DNA of 64,000 nt, from the NCBI RefSeq assembly GCF_031456275.1, contig NZ_JAVDUI010000001.1, positions 124,001-188,000 on the forward strand, read 5' to 3'. A program made the translations under genes and the position numbers. A model generated the notes under the pieces. The model did not search any database, was not told the DNA's origin, and saw only the letters and a program-made list of their open reading frames with translations. The DNA comes from Falsarthrobacter nasiphocae (GTDB lineage: Bacteria > Actinomycetota > Actinomycetes > Actinomycetales > Micrococcaceae). This document shows positions 9,067-19,143 of this stretch, one piece after another (the stretch's first letter is position 1; every line of letters begins with the position of its first letter).

Positions 9067-9837
9067 TCAGGCGGAGAAGAGGCTGCCCTGCTCCCCCACG
9101 GGCTCGGTCAGCTCCGGCCCATTGTTGCGCACGTTGCCCACGGCCGGGCCCACCTCGTGCATGGTCCACCCCGAGGCCACGTCGAAGGCGGCCGCGGTGG
9201 CCGTGTCGACGAGGAGCTCGGCGTCGTCGTTCTCCGGATCCAGCCACTCGTCGAAGAAGGCCGGGTCGAGGGGCACCGGCAGGCGGTCGTGGAGGCGGCC
9301 CAGCTCGCCCAGAACACCCGGCTCGTCCTGGTCCGGCGAGGCCATCGTCAGGATGGTGCACGAGAGGACCCATGGGCTCTCCTCACCGCCGGCCGGGTCC
9401 CTCCACCACTCATAGAGGCCCGCGAAGGCGATGGTGGAGCCGTCCTCCGGGTGGATGAAGAAGGGCCGCTTCTTCCCGGACGGGGTCTCGGGGGCCAGCC
9501 ACTCGTAGTACCCGCTCGCGAGGACGAGGCAGCGCTTGCGCTTGACGGCACTGCGGAACGTCGGCTTCTCCCGCACTGTCTCGCTCCGGGCATTGAAGGC
9601 CCGCGAGGAGAAGTTCAGGTCCTTGGCCCACGGCGGAACGAGACCCCACCGGGCCACGGCGAGCTCCCGCGGCCCCGGCCCCTCGCCGTCCTCGCCGGGG
9701 CGGCGGACGACGATGGGCACCGGCGTCGTGGGCGCGACGTTGTAGGACTCGCGGACGTCGACGTCCCCGCCGGCCTGAAGGTCGAACTCGGCCATGAGGT
9801 CCCCCGTGGACCTCGCGACGACGTAGCGCCCGCACAT
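9067..9837 (-). CDS. yedK: SOS response-associated peptidase (YedK/HMCES)
   Basis: A 256-residue SRAP-domain protein that forms a covalent thiazolidine link with abasic sites in single-stranded DNA, shielding them from cleavage. Cys2 (MCGRY) is the nucleophile after removal of Met1. The conserved ESYNVAPT (30-37), FNARSET (81-87), GYYEW (109-113) and HDRLPVPL (183-190) segments supply the Asn, Glu and His active-site residues. It is the last gene of a three-gene run after mycoredoxin and a metallo-hydrolase. An AGGGGG lies 9 bases before the ATG, overlapping the previous gene's end. No SOS box is visible nearby. Confidence 0.93.
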   Translation of the reverse strand: MCGRYVVARSTGDLMAEFDLQAGGDVDVRESYNVAPTTPVPIVVRRPGEDGEGPGPRELAVARWGLVPPWAKDLNFSSRAFNARSETVREKPTFRSAVKRKRCLVLASGYYEWLAPETPSGKKRPFFIHPEDGSTIAFAGLYEWWRDPAGGEESPWVLSCTILTMASPDQDEPGVLGELGRLHDRLPVPLDPAFFDEWLDPENDDAELLVDTATAAAFDVASGWTMHEVGPAVGNVRNNGPELTEPVGEQGSLFSA

Positions 9838-9840
9838 ATC

Positions 9841-10515
9841 CTAGTGCCCCCTGTCCTTCCACTCCTGAAGGCTCGGCTTCTCGGCGCCGATCGTCGTGCT
9901 GTCCCCGTGCCCCGGGTACACGGCGGTGTCCTCGGGGAGCTCGAAGAGCGTGGACTCTATGGACTCGATGATCTGCGGGAAGCTCGAGAACGGGCGGCCG
10001 GTGGCTCCCGGGCCGCCCGGGAAGAGCGTGTCACCCGTGAGAACCCAGCCAGCCTCCGGCGCGTAGATGGAGACAGAGCCCGGCGTGTGGCCGGGCGTGT
10101 GGAGCACCTGCAGGCGAAGGCCCGCAATGACGAACTCCTCGCCGTTCTTGAGCGTGCCGCCCGGCGTGCGGTGCGGGCCCGTGCGCTGGCCGTGGGCCTG
10201 CTCCCAGAGCATGGCGTCCTCGGAGTGCAGGAGGGCGAGCGCGTCCACGAGGTCGCTCGTCTCGGGCGCCGCGTTGATGTGGTCCAGGTGCCCATGCGTC
10301 AGGACGATGGCCGGGACCGTGCGCCCGGCCGTGGCCTCGGCGATGGCGTTGGCGTCATGCGACGCGTCCACGACGAGGACCGTCTCCGAGTCCCCGATGA
10401 GGTAGACGTTGTTCTCGAGCTCGATCCGCTCGCCGTCAATGACGTAGGGGCCGCTCGTGACGAGACGCTCGAGGCGAACGCCGTTCTCGCCAGTCCAGAG
10501 TGTTTCCGTTGCCAT
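9841..10515 (-). CDS. MBL-fold metallo-hydrolase
   Basis: A 224-residue metallo-beta-lactamase-fold protein. The dinuclear zinc motif THGHLDH is at residues 73-79, preceded by NNVYLIGDSETVLVVDA and followed by GHTPGSVSIY, ALTGDTLFPGG-type and VYPGHGDSTT motifs, which provide the remaining His/Asp ligands. This glyoxalase-II-like subgroup is commonly found with mycothiol-dependent formaldehyde dehydrogenase and proposed to hydrolyse S-formyl-mycothiol or similar thioesters. That enzyme's gene lies 2.6 kb away here. The start at 10515 is 2 bases past the mycoredoxin stop, so the two are one operon. Confidence 0.85.
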   Translation of the reverse strand: MATETLWTGENGVRLERLVTSGPYVIDGERIELENNVYLIGDSETVLVVDASHDANAIAEATAGRTVPAIVLTHGHLDHINAAPETSDLVDALALLHSEDAMLWEQAHGQRTGPHRTPGGTLKNGEEFVIAGLRLQVLHTPGHTPGSVSIYAPEAGWVLTGDTLFPGGPGATGRPFSSFPQIIESIESTLFELPEDTAVYPGHGDSTTIGAEKPSLQEWKDRGH

Positions 10516-10517
10516 GA

Positions 10518-10784
10518 TCAGGCCACTTTCTCGCGGACGACGGCGATGCTCGGGTTCGTCGCGGACGAGCCGTCCGGGAAGAGCAGCGTGGGCACGGTCT
10601 GGTTGCCGTTGTTGATGGACTCGACGAGCTCGGCGGTGCCGGGCGTGTCCTCGATGTTGACCTCGGTGTACGAGATGCCGGACTTGTCCATCTGGCGCTT
10701 CAGGTTCTTGCAGTACGAGCACCAGCTCGTGGTGAACATCGTGACGGAACCGGGGGCTGGTGTGAAGTCTTCGACGTGGCTCAT
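10518..10784 (-). CDS. Mycoredoxin (glutaredoxin-fold)
   Basis: An 88-residue thioredoxin-fold protein, MSHVEDFTPA at the start, with the redox pair in WCSYC (Cys22/Cys25), cis-proline in TVPTL and a C-terminal helix ending SIAVVREKVA. The size and WCxYC pattern fit mycoredoxin-1, which reduces mycothiolated proteins using mycothiol. Upstream in-frame codons are possible but the family length supports this start. It leads the mycoredoxin/metallo-hydrolase/yedK run. Confidence 0.85.
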   Translation of the reverse strand: MSHVEDFTPAPGSVTMFTTSWCSYCKNLKRQMDKSGISYTEVNIEDTPGTAELVESINNGNQTVPTLLFPDGSSATNPSIAVVREKVA

Positions 10785-10851
10785 GTACCGATTCAACCAC
10801 GCGCCGCCGCCGCGCATTCCCCGCCTCGCACGTTCTGTGGACAACGAGACC

Positions 10852-11571
10852 TCAGGCCGGGGCCTCCCCCGTGAGCCGGTACTCCTGCCCGTACTCGGCG
10901 AGGAGCGCCTCGGTGAAGGCCTCGACGGTCACGCCGGCCACGCCCGTGTCCTCGGCGGCGCCGACGGTTGACGGCTCCATCTCCACGCCGAGCGCCGGGT
11001 AGACGTCGGCGAGGACGGCCCGCAGCGGCGCGGAATTCTCCACGACGACCACCGAGGAGAAGAACCACGCCCCCTGGACCACGCGCTGCGCCGTGCCCGC
11101 GAGCTTGATGAGGGTGCCGTCCGGCGTCCGGCCGTGGACGGAGTGCTCCCCCGCGCAGTATTCGCCGGGGATCTCCCCCACGGCCGCCTCCACGCCCAGA
11201 CGTCCCAGCGCACGGACAAAGAGGTCACCGAACCTGATGAAGCGGGCCTGGTGTCCCAGCATCGCCTCGGCCTCGCGCTCCACATGGTCGACGACGAGGG
11301 TGCCGCGGTGGTAGGCCGCCGCCCGCCCGCCTGCCTTCCGCACAACGGGGGTGAACCCGTGGGCGCCAGCCGCCGTCGTCGCCCGCTGAAACCCCGGCAG
11401 GCGCACGTCCCGCTGCCCGAAGGCCAGGGTGGGGACGGGGCGGTAGAGGCGCAGATGGGCGCCGAGGGAGCCGTCACGCACCTCCGAGAGGAGGCGCAGC
11501 CCGCCCTCGAGGTCCTCCGCGGCGCCGAGGGACTCATGAGGCAGGATGACACGAAGTTCGGGCGAGGGCAT
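10852..11571 (-). CDS. Lipoate-protein ligase A family protein
   Basis: A 239-residue biotin/lipoate ligase-fold protein. Family signatures are the RKAGGRAAAYH segment (equivalent to the RRxGGGxxxxD/H lipoate-AMP loop), an acceptor-site VDHVE strand, and KLAGTAQRVVQGAWFFSS (the invariant catalytic lysine in the KxxGxAQR motif). It could ligate lipoate or octanoate to dehydrogenase E2/GcvH domains, or act as an amidotransferase; sequence alone does not separate these. A TAGCCT -10 box lies six bases before the ATG, so the message is predicted leaderless. The gene is divergent from the kinase-like gene at 11604. Confidence 0.8.
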   Translation of the reverse strand: MPSPELRVILPHESLGAAEDLEGGLRLLSEVRDGSLGAHLRLYRPVPTLAFGQRDVRLPGFQRATTAAGAHGFTPVVRKAGGRAAAYHRGTLVVDHVEREAEAMLGHQARFIRFGDLFVRALGRLGVEAAVGEIPGEYCAGEHSVHGRTPDGTLIKLAGTAQRVVQGAWFFSSVVVVENSAPLRAVLADVYPALGVEMEPSTVGAAEDTGVAGVTVEAFTEALLAEYGQEYRLTGEAPA

Positions 11572-11577
11572 GGATCA

Positions 11578-11597
11578 AGGCTACCGACACCCATAAT
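11578..11597. promoter_or_regulatory. Divergent leaderless -10 boxes
   Basis: Minus-strand TAGCCT (11578-11583) is six bases before the lipoate-ligase ATG at 11571. Plus-strand CATAAT (11592-11597) is six bases before ATG 11604. Only 32 bases separate the two start codons. Confidence 0.5.
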
Positions 11598-11603
11598 GGT
11601 GGA

Positions 11604-12191
11604 ATGCCATTTCCTGTCGTGTTGATCGGCGGAGCCTCGGGTTCCGGTAAGTCCTACGTGGCCCGCACCCACGGACGCCCCCACGTCGAACTCGACAACT
11701 TCTACCGTGACCAGGCCGAGCACACGCCCGAGCACCCGCTCCCCGTGACGCCCTACGGGGAGATCGACTGGGACCACCCGGGAACCTGGAACGAGGCCGC
11801 CGCGTGCGCGTCCCTGGCCCGCCTGGCGCGGGAGGGCGTCACCGAGTGCCCCGTGTACTCCATCTCCCACTCCGCCGCGACCGGCACCCAGACCATCACC
11901 TGCACGCGGGGACCCATCGCGGCCGAGGGGCTCTTCGCGTCCGAGCTCCTCGCGCCCCTCCGCCGCGAGGGCGTGGACGTCGAGGCGTACTACATCGTCG
12001 AGCCGGCCGCCTGGACCGCGCTTGCGCGCTTCGTCCGGGACGTCCGCGAGTCCCGCAAGCCTCTTCCCTTCCTCCTCAAGCGCGGCTGGAGCCTCTACAA
12101 GGCCGACGGCGCGCTGCGCGACCGCTACGCCGCCGCGGGGTTCACCCTCGTGGCCAAGTCCCGCCTCAAGCGCCGACTCGCCTCAATGTGA
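11604..12191 (+). CDS. Uridine-kinase-like P-loop protein
   Basis: A 195-residue protein with Walker A GGASGSGKS at 9-17, then ELDNFYRD (equivalent to the DDFY segment of nucleoside kinases), DWDHPGTW (as in uridine kinase DxDxPxAfD) and a lysine/arginine-rich lid near the C-terminus. This pattern matches uridine kinase-like ATPases of actinobacteria. The nucleoside substrate is inferred, not proven. The last 26 bases overlap the 3' end of the convergent thioesterase gene. Confidence 0.75.
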   Translation: MPFPVVLIGGASGSGKSYVARTHGRPHVELDNFYRDQAEHTPEHPLPVTPYGEIDWDHPGTWNEAAACASLARLAREGVTECPVYSISHSAATGTQTITCTRGPIAAEGLFASELLAPLRREGVDVEAYYIVEPAAWTALARFVRDVRESRKPLPFLLKRGWSLYKADGALRDRYAAAGFTLVAKSRLKRRLASM

Positions 12192-12954
12192 GGGTCTGCT
12201 CCATTCGTCCCACGACGCCGTCCGAGTCGCTGACGACCGAGCTCGTCAGCCCGACCCCGTCCGCTCCGAAGCTCACCCGGGTGTCCAGGCCCTTCCACGG
12301 GCCGCGCGGGGCACGAATCAGGTGCAGCTGAAGGTCCACGTTGGGGTAGGCCCAGCCGGAGTCCCCGGGGCTCACGCGCACCGCCATGCCGTTCGCGGCG
12401 TCCAGGTCCCGCACAAACTCTCCGAACGCCGCGTCCTCCCCCTCGACCAGGGGGTGTGTCGAAGACACCCATGACCACCCGCGGCCCGGCCGGCTGTCCT
12501 TGTGCCGGAACCCCTCGAGCTGGGCGATGTACCCGCCGCCCCAGATCGCGGAGCCGTCGAGCGGGTCGCACTCCTCGCGGTGCGGCATGGTCTCCTCCTC
12601 GAGGCCCGCGATCTCCTCGGTGTCGGTCGTGGCCAGGAGCCATGCGCGGGCCCGCAGGCACGGACGGCCGTCCGGGCCCGTCATCTCGGCACGAACGAGC
12701 TGGATCGTCCGTCCGGGCCGCTCCATCTCGACCGTGACAGAGACGTCCCCGCCGGCCATGAGCCCCAGGATGTCGTAGCTCAGCCGCGCGATCCGCAGTC
12801 CCTCTGCCCGGGAGAACCGCTCAATCTCGTGGGCGAGGAGGCCGGAGGCGGGCCCCATGTGCTGCTCGTGCGGGTTCCAGGCGCCCTGGGCGTGGATTGT
12901 GCTCGCGAAGCGGCCCTCCCCTGTCCGCCGGTACATTGCGTCCTTCATGGCCAT
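12166..12954 (-). CDS. Acyl-CoA thioesterase family protein
   Basis: A 262-residue double-hotdog protein. It shows the TesB-like features [20 protein letters not shown] (N-terminal hotdog helix), [28 protein letters not shown] (first sheet) and a second hotdog with [11 protein letters not shown] and [10 protein letters not shown]. Such proteins hydrolyse medium or long acyl-CoA or are orphan homologues. A GGGGAGG lies 4 bases before the first ATG; a second in-frame ATG two codons later is equally plausible. It stands alone on the minus strand between two plus genes. Confidence 0.75.
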   Translation of the reverse strand: MAMKDAMYRRTGEGRFASTIHAQGAWNPHEQHMGPASGLLAHEIERFSRAEGLRIARLSYDILGLMAGGDVSVTVEMERPGRTIQLVRAEMTGPDGRPCLRARAWLLATTDTEEIAGLEEETMPHREECDPLDGSAIWGGGYIAQLEGFRHKDSRPGRGWSWVSSTHPLVEGEDAAFGEFVRDLDAANGMAVRVSPGDSGWAYPNVDLQLHLIRAPRGPWKGLDTRVSFGADGVGLTSSVVSDSDGVVGRMEQTLTLRRVGA

Positions 12955-13111
12955 TGCGCCTCCCCTTGCCGCCAGGCGCCGTCGTCGCCCGAGATTGTCA
13001 TGTGCCTCACATGGCGGACGGGCCTGTGCCCCACCGCCACGTCAGACGATAGCCTTGTCTGGCGCCGGGACAACCCTGGCGCGACTCGCGACGCAGTTCG
13101 GAGAACTCCCC

Positions 13112-14206
13112 ATGCACGAAGTACAAGCTGTGGTCGTCCACGCCAAGGACGAACCGGCCGTGGTCGAGACCATCCTGGTTCCGGACCCCGGCCCCGGCGA
13201 AGTCCTTGTTGACGTCCGCACATGCGGCGTCTGCCAGACGGACGCCCACTACCAGGCGGGCGGGGTCGGGGACGACTTCCCCTACCTGCTCGGCCACGAG
13301 GCCACGGGAACGGTCAACGCCGTCGGCGAGGGCGTCACGAACGTCGCCCCCGGCGACACGGTCGTCCTCAACTGGCGCGCCGTTTGCGGCGAGTGCCGCG
13401 CCTGCGCCAAGGGCCAGCCGTGGTACTGCTTCGACACGCACAACGCGGAGCAGAAGATGACCCTCAAGGACGGGACCGAGCTCGAGCCCGCGCTCGGCAT
13501 CGGCGCGTTCGCGGAGAAGACCCTCGTGGCCGCCGGCCAGTGCACGAAGATCGACGGCGACCTCGCCGAGGACCAGCTCGCGTCCGTCGGCCTCCTCGGC
13601 TGCGGCGTCATGGCGGGTATCGGCGCGGTCCTCAACACCGCCGACACCCAGCGCGGCGAGTCCGTGGCGGTCATCGGCTGCGGCGGCGTGGGTGTGGCAG
13701 CGGTCGCCGGCGCTCAGCTCGCGGGGGCCACGACGATCATCGCTGTCGACGTCGACGAGAAGAAGCTCGACGCCGCCCAGCGCCTCGGGGCCACCGACGT
13801 CGTCAACGCGAGCGACGTCAAGGACGTCGTCGAGTCCATCCGCGAGCTGACCGGCGGGTTCGGCGCGGACGTCGTCGTGGACGCCGTGGGCGTTGCGGAG
13901 ACGTTCAAGCAGGCGTTCTACGCGCGGGACCTCGCGGGCCGGCTCGTGCTCGTGGGGGTGCCCTCGCCGGGAACCACGTGGGAGATCCCCCTCGACGAGG
14001 TCTTCGGCCGCGGCGGCGCCATCCGCTCCGCCTGGTACGGCGACTGCCTGCCCAGCCGCGACATCCCGATGCTCGTGGAGCAGTACCGCTTGGGTCGCCT
14101 CGATCTGGACGCGTTCGTCACGGAGCGCATTGCGCTCGACGACGTCCAGCCCGCCTTTGACAAGATGCGCGCAGGCGACGTGCTCCGCTCGGTGGTGGAA
14201 CTCTGA
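13112..14206 (+). CDS. mscR: S-(hydroxymethyl)mycothiol dehydrogenase
   Basis: A 364-residue zinc alcohol dehydrogenase that oxidises the formaldehyde-mycothiol adduct with NAD and can also act as a nitrosomycothiol reductase. Catalytic zinc ligands are Cys38 and the GHE motif (His62-Glu63). Four structural zinc cysteines occur at 92, 95, 98 and 106 ([15 protein letters not shown]). A Rossmann [10 protein letters not shown] follows. The N-terminal [16 protein letters not shown] and the overall length match mycothiol-dependent rather than glutathione-dependent enzymes. The start is set by GGAGAA about 7 bases upstream. The stop overlaps the start of the permease gene by one base (TGATG). Confidence 0.9.
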   Translation: MHEVQAVVVHAKDEPAVVETILVPDPGPGEVLVDVRTCGVCQTDAHYQAGGVGDDFPYLLGHEATGTVNAVGEGVTNVAPGDTVVLNWRAVCGECRACAKGQPWYCFDTHNAEQKMTLKDGTELEPALGIGAFAEKTLVAAGQCTKIDGDLAEDQLASVGLLGCGVMAGIGAVLNTADTQRGESVAVIGCGGVGVAAVAGAQLAGATTIIAVDVDEKKLDAAQRLGATDVVNASDVKDVVESIRELTGGFGADVVVDAVGVAETFKQAFYARDLAGRLVLVGVPSPGTTWEIPLDEVFGRGGAIRSAWYGDCLPSRDIPMLVEQYRLGRLDLDAFVTERIALDDVQPAFDKMRAGDVLRSVVEL

Positions 14207-15762
14207 TGTCGCAGACCAATCACGGCTCCCGGGCCGCATCCCAGGCCCCCTCCGCCGCGGGCGGATCCGCCACTTCCACTCGCGGTGCTGCGGACGCCCC
14301 GGCAGAGCGCGGCCAGGAACAGCTGACCCGCGGGCTGACCAACCGCCACATGCAGATGATCGCCATCGGCGGCGCCATCGGCACGGGCCTCTTCGTGGCC
14401 TCCGGCGGCTCCATTGCAGAAGCCGGTCCGGGCGGCGCGCTCCTCGCCTACGCCCTCATCGGCTTCATGGTTCTGCTCATGATGCAGTCCCTCGGCGAGA
14501 TGGCCTCTTTCCTCCCGGCCGCCGGCTCGTTCCAGACGTACGCGTCGCGCTTCGTCTCCCGCTCCTTCGGGTTCGCCGTCGGGTGGAACTACTGGTTCAA
14601 CTGGGCCATCACCGTCGCGGCGGAGCTCGTGGCGGCGGGGCTCGTCATGCAGTACTGGCTGCCGGACGTTCCGGGCTGGATCTGGGCTGCCGTCTTCCTG
14701 GCTCTCCTGTTCGGGCTGAACTACCTGTCCGCCAAGGCCTTCGGCGAGGGCGAGTTCTGGTTCGCCTCGATCAAGGTCGTCGCCGTCATCGCGTTCCTCA
14801 TCTGCGGCGTTCTCATGATCGTGGGCATCATGTCCGGTCCCTCCCCCGGATTCTCCAACTGGACCGAGGGTGAAGCCCCCTTCAAGGGCGGCGTCATGGG
14901 CGTCTTCAGCATCTTCCTCATTGCCGGATTCTCCTTCCAGGGAACGGAACTCGTGGGCGTGGCCGCCGGCGAGGCGAAGGACCCGGGAAAGCACGTTCCG
15001 AAGGCCATCCGCACCGTTTTCTGGCGCATCATGCTCTTCTACATCGGCGCCATCACGGTCATCGGATTCCTCATTCCGTACACGAGCCCCAACCTGCTCA
15101 AGAATGACGAGTCCGATATCGCGTTCTCGCCATTCACGATGGTCTTCGAGAATGCGGGCATCGCCTTTGCAGCCGCCCTCATGAACGCGGTCATCCTGAC
15201 CTCGATCCTCTCCGCGGGCAACTCGGGACTCTACGCCTCGACGCGCATGCTCTACGGCCTGGCCGTCTCCGGCTCGGCGCCGAAGATCTTCATGCGCCTC
15301 AACAAGCGGGGCGTGCCGGTTCCGGCGCTCATCGCCACGGCGAGCGTGGGTCTGTTCGGGTTCCTCACGGCGATCATCGGTCAGGGCGAGGCGTACGCCT
15401 GGCTGCTCAACGTCTCGGCGCTGTCCGGATTCATTGTGTGGATCGGCATCTCCATCTGTCACTACCGCTTCCGCCGCGCGTACATTCGCCAGGGGCGTGA
15501 CCTGAACGACCTGCCGTACAAGGCGCCGTTCTTCCCGTACGGCCCGATCCTCGCGTTCATCGTGTTCATCGTCATCATCATTGGCCAGGGGTACGGGGCC
15601 ATCGGCGAGGGCAACCTCCTCGCGGTCCTCAGCGCGTACATCGGCATTCCCGCTTTCCTGCTGCTGTGGCTGGGATACCACATGGTCAAGAAGGACCGAG
15701 TGGTGCCGCTCGACGAGGTGGATCTCGATTCCGAGGTCTCCGCCCCGGTGGAGATCGTCTGA
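14206..15762 (+). CDS. Amino-acid permease, LysP-like (APC/AAT family)
   Basis: A 518-residue, 12-helix permease. The cytoplasmic N-terminus (about 40 residues, Ser/Ala/Gly-rich) is followed by LTNRHMQMIAIGGAIGTGLFVASGG, the helix-1 unwound substrate-binding motif of the AAT family. GFSFQGTELVGVAAGEAKDP in helix 6 and the external loop YTSPNLLKNDESDIAFSPF closely resemble LysP-type lysine permeases. The start codon overlaps the stop of mscR, so the two are translationally coupled; why a formaldehyde dehydrogenase is paired with an amino-acid importer is not obvious. A strong terminator follows. Confidence 0.85.
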   Translation: MSQTNHGSRAASQAPSAAGGSATSTRGAADAPAERGQEQLTRGLTNRHMQMIAIGGAIGTGLFVASGGSIAEAGPGGALLAYALIGFMVLLMMQSLGEMASFLPAAGSFQTYASRFVSRSFGFAVGWNYWFNWAITVAAELVAAGLVMQYWLPDVPGWIWAAVFLALLFGLNYLSAKAFGEGEFWFASIKVVAVIAFLICGVLMIVGIMSGPSPGFSNWTEGEAPFKGGVMGVFSIFLIAGFSFQGTELVGVAAGEAKDPGKHVPKAIRTVFWRIMLFYIGAITVIGFLIPYTSPNLLKNDESDIAFSPFTMVFENAGIAFAAALMNAVILTSILSAGNSGLYASTRMLYGLAVSGSAPKIFMRLNKRGVPVPALIATASVGLFGFLTAIIGQGEAYAWLLNVSALSGFIVWIGISICHYRFRRAYIRQGRDLNDLPYKAPFFPYGPILAFIVFIVIIIGQGYGAIGEGNLLAVLSAYIGIPAFLLLWLGYHMVKKDRVVPLDEVDLDSEVSAPVEIV

Positions 15763-15785
15763 GTTCTCAATGCTGTTCCCCGATC

Positions 15786-15828
15786 AAGGGGCCGTCGCCG
15801 CGACCACCGCGGCGTCGGCCCCTTTTTT
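15786..15828 (+). terminator. Rho-independent terminator after the permease
   Basis: Two nested inverted repeats: AAGGGGCCG (15786-15794) with CGGCCCCTT (15816-15824), and CGCCGCG (15796-15802) with CGCGGCG (15808-15814). A run of six T follows. It lies 24 bases after the permease stop. Confidence 0.9.
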
Positions 15829-15851
15829 CATCCCCATGAGAAAATAGGTGG

Positions 15852-17534
15852 ATGGGACACATCGACGTCGCGAATATTGACTACCACCTCTCTGACGGGC
15901 GCCAGCTCCTCAACGGCGTCTCCTTCAAAGTCGGTGACGGCTCGAAGACCGCACTCATCGGCCCCAACGGCACGGGCAAGACCACGCTGCTCAAGATCAT
16001 CTGCCAGGACATCAAGCCGGACGAGGGCGCCGTCTCTCGCTCCGGATCCCTGGGCATCATGCGGCAGTTCGTGGGCCAGGTCCGCGACGAGACCACGGTG
16101 CGCGGCCTCCTCCTCTCGGTGGCCCCCGAGCGGCTCCGCACCGCGGGCCTTGCGCTGGACGCCGCGGAGGAGCGGATGATGTCCCACGACGACGAGCCCG
16201 CCCAGATGGCGTACGCGCAGGCCATCGCGGACTGGGGCGACGTCGGCGGCTACGAGCTCGAGACCACCTGGGACGAGGTCACGATGGCCGCCCTCGGGGT
16301 CGAGTTCGAGCGAGCCCAGCACCGCCAGGTGTCCACGCTGAGCGGCGGCGAGCAGAAGCGACTCGTCCTCGAGGCCCTCTTCCGCGGACCGGACGAGGTC
16401 CTCGTCCTCGATGAGCCGGACAACTACCTCGACGTCCCGGCCAAGCGGTGGCTCGAGGCTACCCTGAAGTCCTCACCCAAGTCCGTCCTCTTCGTCAGCC
16501 ACGACCGCGAGCTCCTCGCCAACGCCGCCGAGCGGATCGTCACCCTGGAGCCCGGCATCAACGGCGCGTCCAGCTGGACGCACGGCGGCGGCTTCGCCAG
16601 CTACATTGACGCCCGCGCGGACCGCAACGCGCGCTTCGAGGAGCTCCGCAAGCGCTGGGACGAGGAGCACATCAAGCTCAAAGAGCTCGTCAACATGTAC
16701 AAGACCAAGGCCGCCTTCCGGTCTGACATGGCGAACCGCTACCAGGCGGCCCAGACGCGCCTGGCCAAGTTCCTCGAGGCGGGACCGCCCGAGGCCCTGC
16801 CCATTGAGCAGAACGTGTCCATGCGGCTCAAGGGCGGGCGCACGGCCAAGCGGGCCGTCGTCGTCGAGAAATTGGAGCTGACGGGGCTCATGAAGCCGTT
16901 CAGCACCGAGATCTGGTTTGGTGACCGGGTGGGCGTGCTCGGATCCAACGGATCCGGCAAGAGCCACTTCCTGCGCCTCCTGGCCGCGGGCGGCACGGAC
17001 CCGGAGAAAGAGCACGAGCCCGTCACCGAGGTGGAGATTGCACCGGTTCCGCACACGGGCTCGGCGAAGCTCGGCGCGCGCATCCGGCCCGGGTTCTTCG
17101 CCCAGACCCACTCGCGGCCGGACCTGGACGGGCGCACGCTCCTCGACATCCTGCACCGGGGCGACGAGCATCGCTCCGGCATGGGGCGCGAGGCCGCCGC
17201 GGGCGCCCTGGACCGGTACGGTCTGGCGTCCAGCGCCGAGCAGTCGTACAACAGCCTCTCCGGCGGCCAGCAGGCGCGCCTCCAGATCCTCCTCCTGGAG
17301 CTCTCGGGCGCCACGCTCCTGCTCCTGGACGAGCCGACGGACAACCTCGACCTGCATTCGGCGGAGGCGCTGGAGAAGGCCATCGACGGGTTCGAGGGGA
17401 CGGTTCTCGCCGTGACGCACGATCGCTGGTTCGCGCGCTCCTTTGATCGTTTCCTCGTCTTCGGCTCCGACGGCCGAGTCTACCCCTCGGACGAGCCTGT
17501 GTGGGACGAGAAGCGCGTGGACCGGGCCCGGTAG
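15852..17534 (+). CDS. ABC-F family ATPase
   Basis: A 560-residue soluble protein with two ABC domains and no membrane part. Walker A motifs are GPNGTGKT (37-44) and GSNGSGKS (about 360). Each is followed by an LSGG signature (STLSGGEQKR, NSLSGGQQAR) and Walker B with catalytic Glu (LVLDEPDNYLD, LLLDEPTDNLD). The linker between the domains is charged and helical (KRWDEEHIKLKEL), as in ABC-F proteins that bind the ribosomal E site. Subfamily and any antibiotic-protection role cannot be told. The start codon lies only a base or two after AGGTGG, so translation start may not use a normal ribosome site. Confidence 0.9.
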   Translation: MGHIDVANIDYHLSDGRQLLNGVSFKVGDGSKTALIGPNGTGKTTLLKIICQDIKPDEGAVSRSGSLGIMRQFVGQVRDETTVRGLLLSVAPERLRTAGLALDAAEERMMSHDDEPAQMAYAQAIADWGDVGGYELETTWDEVTMAALGVEFERAQHRQVSTLSGGEQKRLVLEALFRGPDEVLVLDEPDNYLDVPAKRWLEATLKSSPKSVLFVSHDRELLANAAERIVTLEPGINGASSWTHGGGFASYIDARADRNARFEELRKRWDEEHIKLKELVNMYKTKAAFRSDMANRYQAAQTRLAKFLEAGPPEALPIEQNVSMRLKGGRTAKRAVVVEKLELTGLMKPFSTEIWFGDRVGVLGSNGSGKSHFLRLLAAGGTDPEKEHEPVTEVEIAPVPHTGSAKLGARIRPGFFAQTHSRPDLDGRTLLDILHRGDEHRSGMGREAAAGALDRYGLASSAEQSYNSLSGGQQARLQILLLELSGATLLLLDEPTDNLDLHSAEALEKAIDGFEGTVLAVTHDRWFARSFDRFLVFGSDGRVYPSDEPVWDEKRVDRAR

Positions 17535-17549
17535 ACCGTCCTGGACCGT

Positions 17550-18023
17550 CTAGACGAAGGTGATCCGGTCCCCGGCAGCGAGCTTGTGGGCCTTGACTGA
17601 ACCGGCGCTGAGCTCCACCACCTGGGCCGCCGGCTCGGGTGAACTGTGCCACAGCGGCCACAACCCCGCCCGTGCATTCTCCTCGACATGAAGGATCTCG
17701 CCATCCGCTGAGACCCAGAGCAGATCCAGGGGGAAATTCATCCCGAGCATCGTGACGCGGGTGTTGTCCGAATCGGGTGAGACGAGGAGCAGCCCGTCAA
17801 GACTGCCGAGGGAGCCCTGCCCGGACAAGCCGCGCCCGACCGAATCAGGCTGATCGGCGACAGCCAGGGTCAGCGTTGCCCCGCGCACGTGGGCGGTCCG
17901 CATGCGAAGGGCGCTGAGGTCCTGCGGTCGTGAACGCGCAAACGCATCCAGGCCGAACCCGGCGGCCACGAGGAGGACGGCAACTCCGAAAAGAGCCAGG
18001 AACAGACCCGCCAGAGGTTTCAT
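17550..18023 (-). CDS. DUF192 protein, membrane-anchored or secreted
   Basis: A 157-residue protein with one N-terminal hydrophobic helix (about 4-27, FLALFGVAVLLVAAGFGL) and a DUF192 domain: ADQPDSVGRGLSGQGSLG (the typical RxxGLmgR region), MLGMNFPLDLLWVSADGEI and ELSAGSVKAHKLAAGD. DUF192 domains are usually exported; function is unknown. TAGTGT sits seven bases before the ATG, so the transcript is predicted leaderless. It converges on the ABC-F gene with 15 bases between stops. Confidence 0.8.
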   Translation of the reverse strand: MKPLAGLFLALFGVAVLLVAAGFGLDAFARSRPQDLSALRMRTAHVRGATLTLAVADQPDSVGRGLSGQGSLGSLDGLLLVSPDSDNTRVTMLGMNFPLDLLWVSADGEILHVEENARAGLWPLWHSSPEPAAQVVELSAGSVKAHKLAAGDRITFV

Positions 18024-18030
18024 AGGCCCA

Positions 18031-18036
18031 ACACTA
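18031..18036 (-). promoter_or_regulatory. Leaderless -10 box of the DUF192 gene
   Basis: TAGTGT on the minus strand, seven bases before ATG 18023. Confidence 0.45.
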
Positions 18037-18067
18037 ATGCGTTCCCCACGTACCCCGGCACGCGCAG

Positions 18068-18108
18068 AAAGGGCCCGGCCCCGCGAGTTCTCGCGGGTCC
18101 GGGCCCTT
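18068..18108 (-). terminator. Terminator after nrdF
   Basis: Inverted repeat AAGGGCCCGG with its complement (arms 18068-18078 and 18099-18108) around a second stem CCGCGAG/CTCGCGG and a four-base loop, followed on the minus strand by CTTTCT. It begins 24 bases past the nrdF stop and also insulates the DUF192 gene. Confidence 0.8.
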
Positions 18109-18131
18109 CACTCAAGCGACAGAAGGCGGGC

Positions 18132-19118
<987 letters not shown>

Positions 19119-19143
19119 TCAGGAGGGGCCGACGACGACCGGC

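Noticed and set aside
9067-9900. SOS control of yedK
   Set aside because: No CGAAC-N4-GTTCG-like site was found near the gene; the only SOS box in the window is at 35803.
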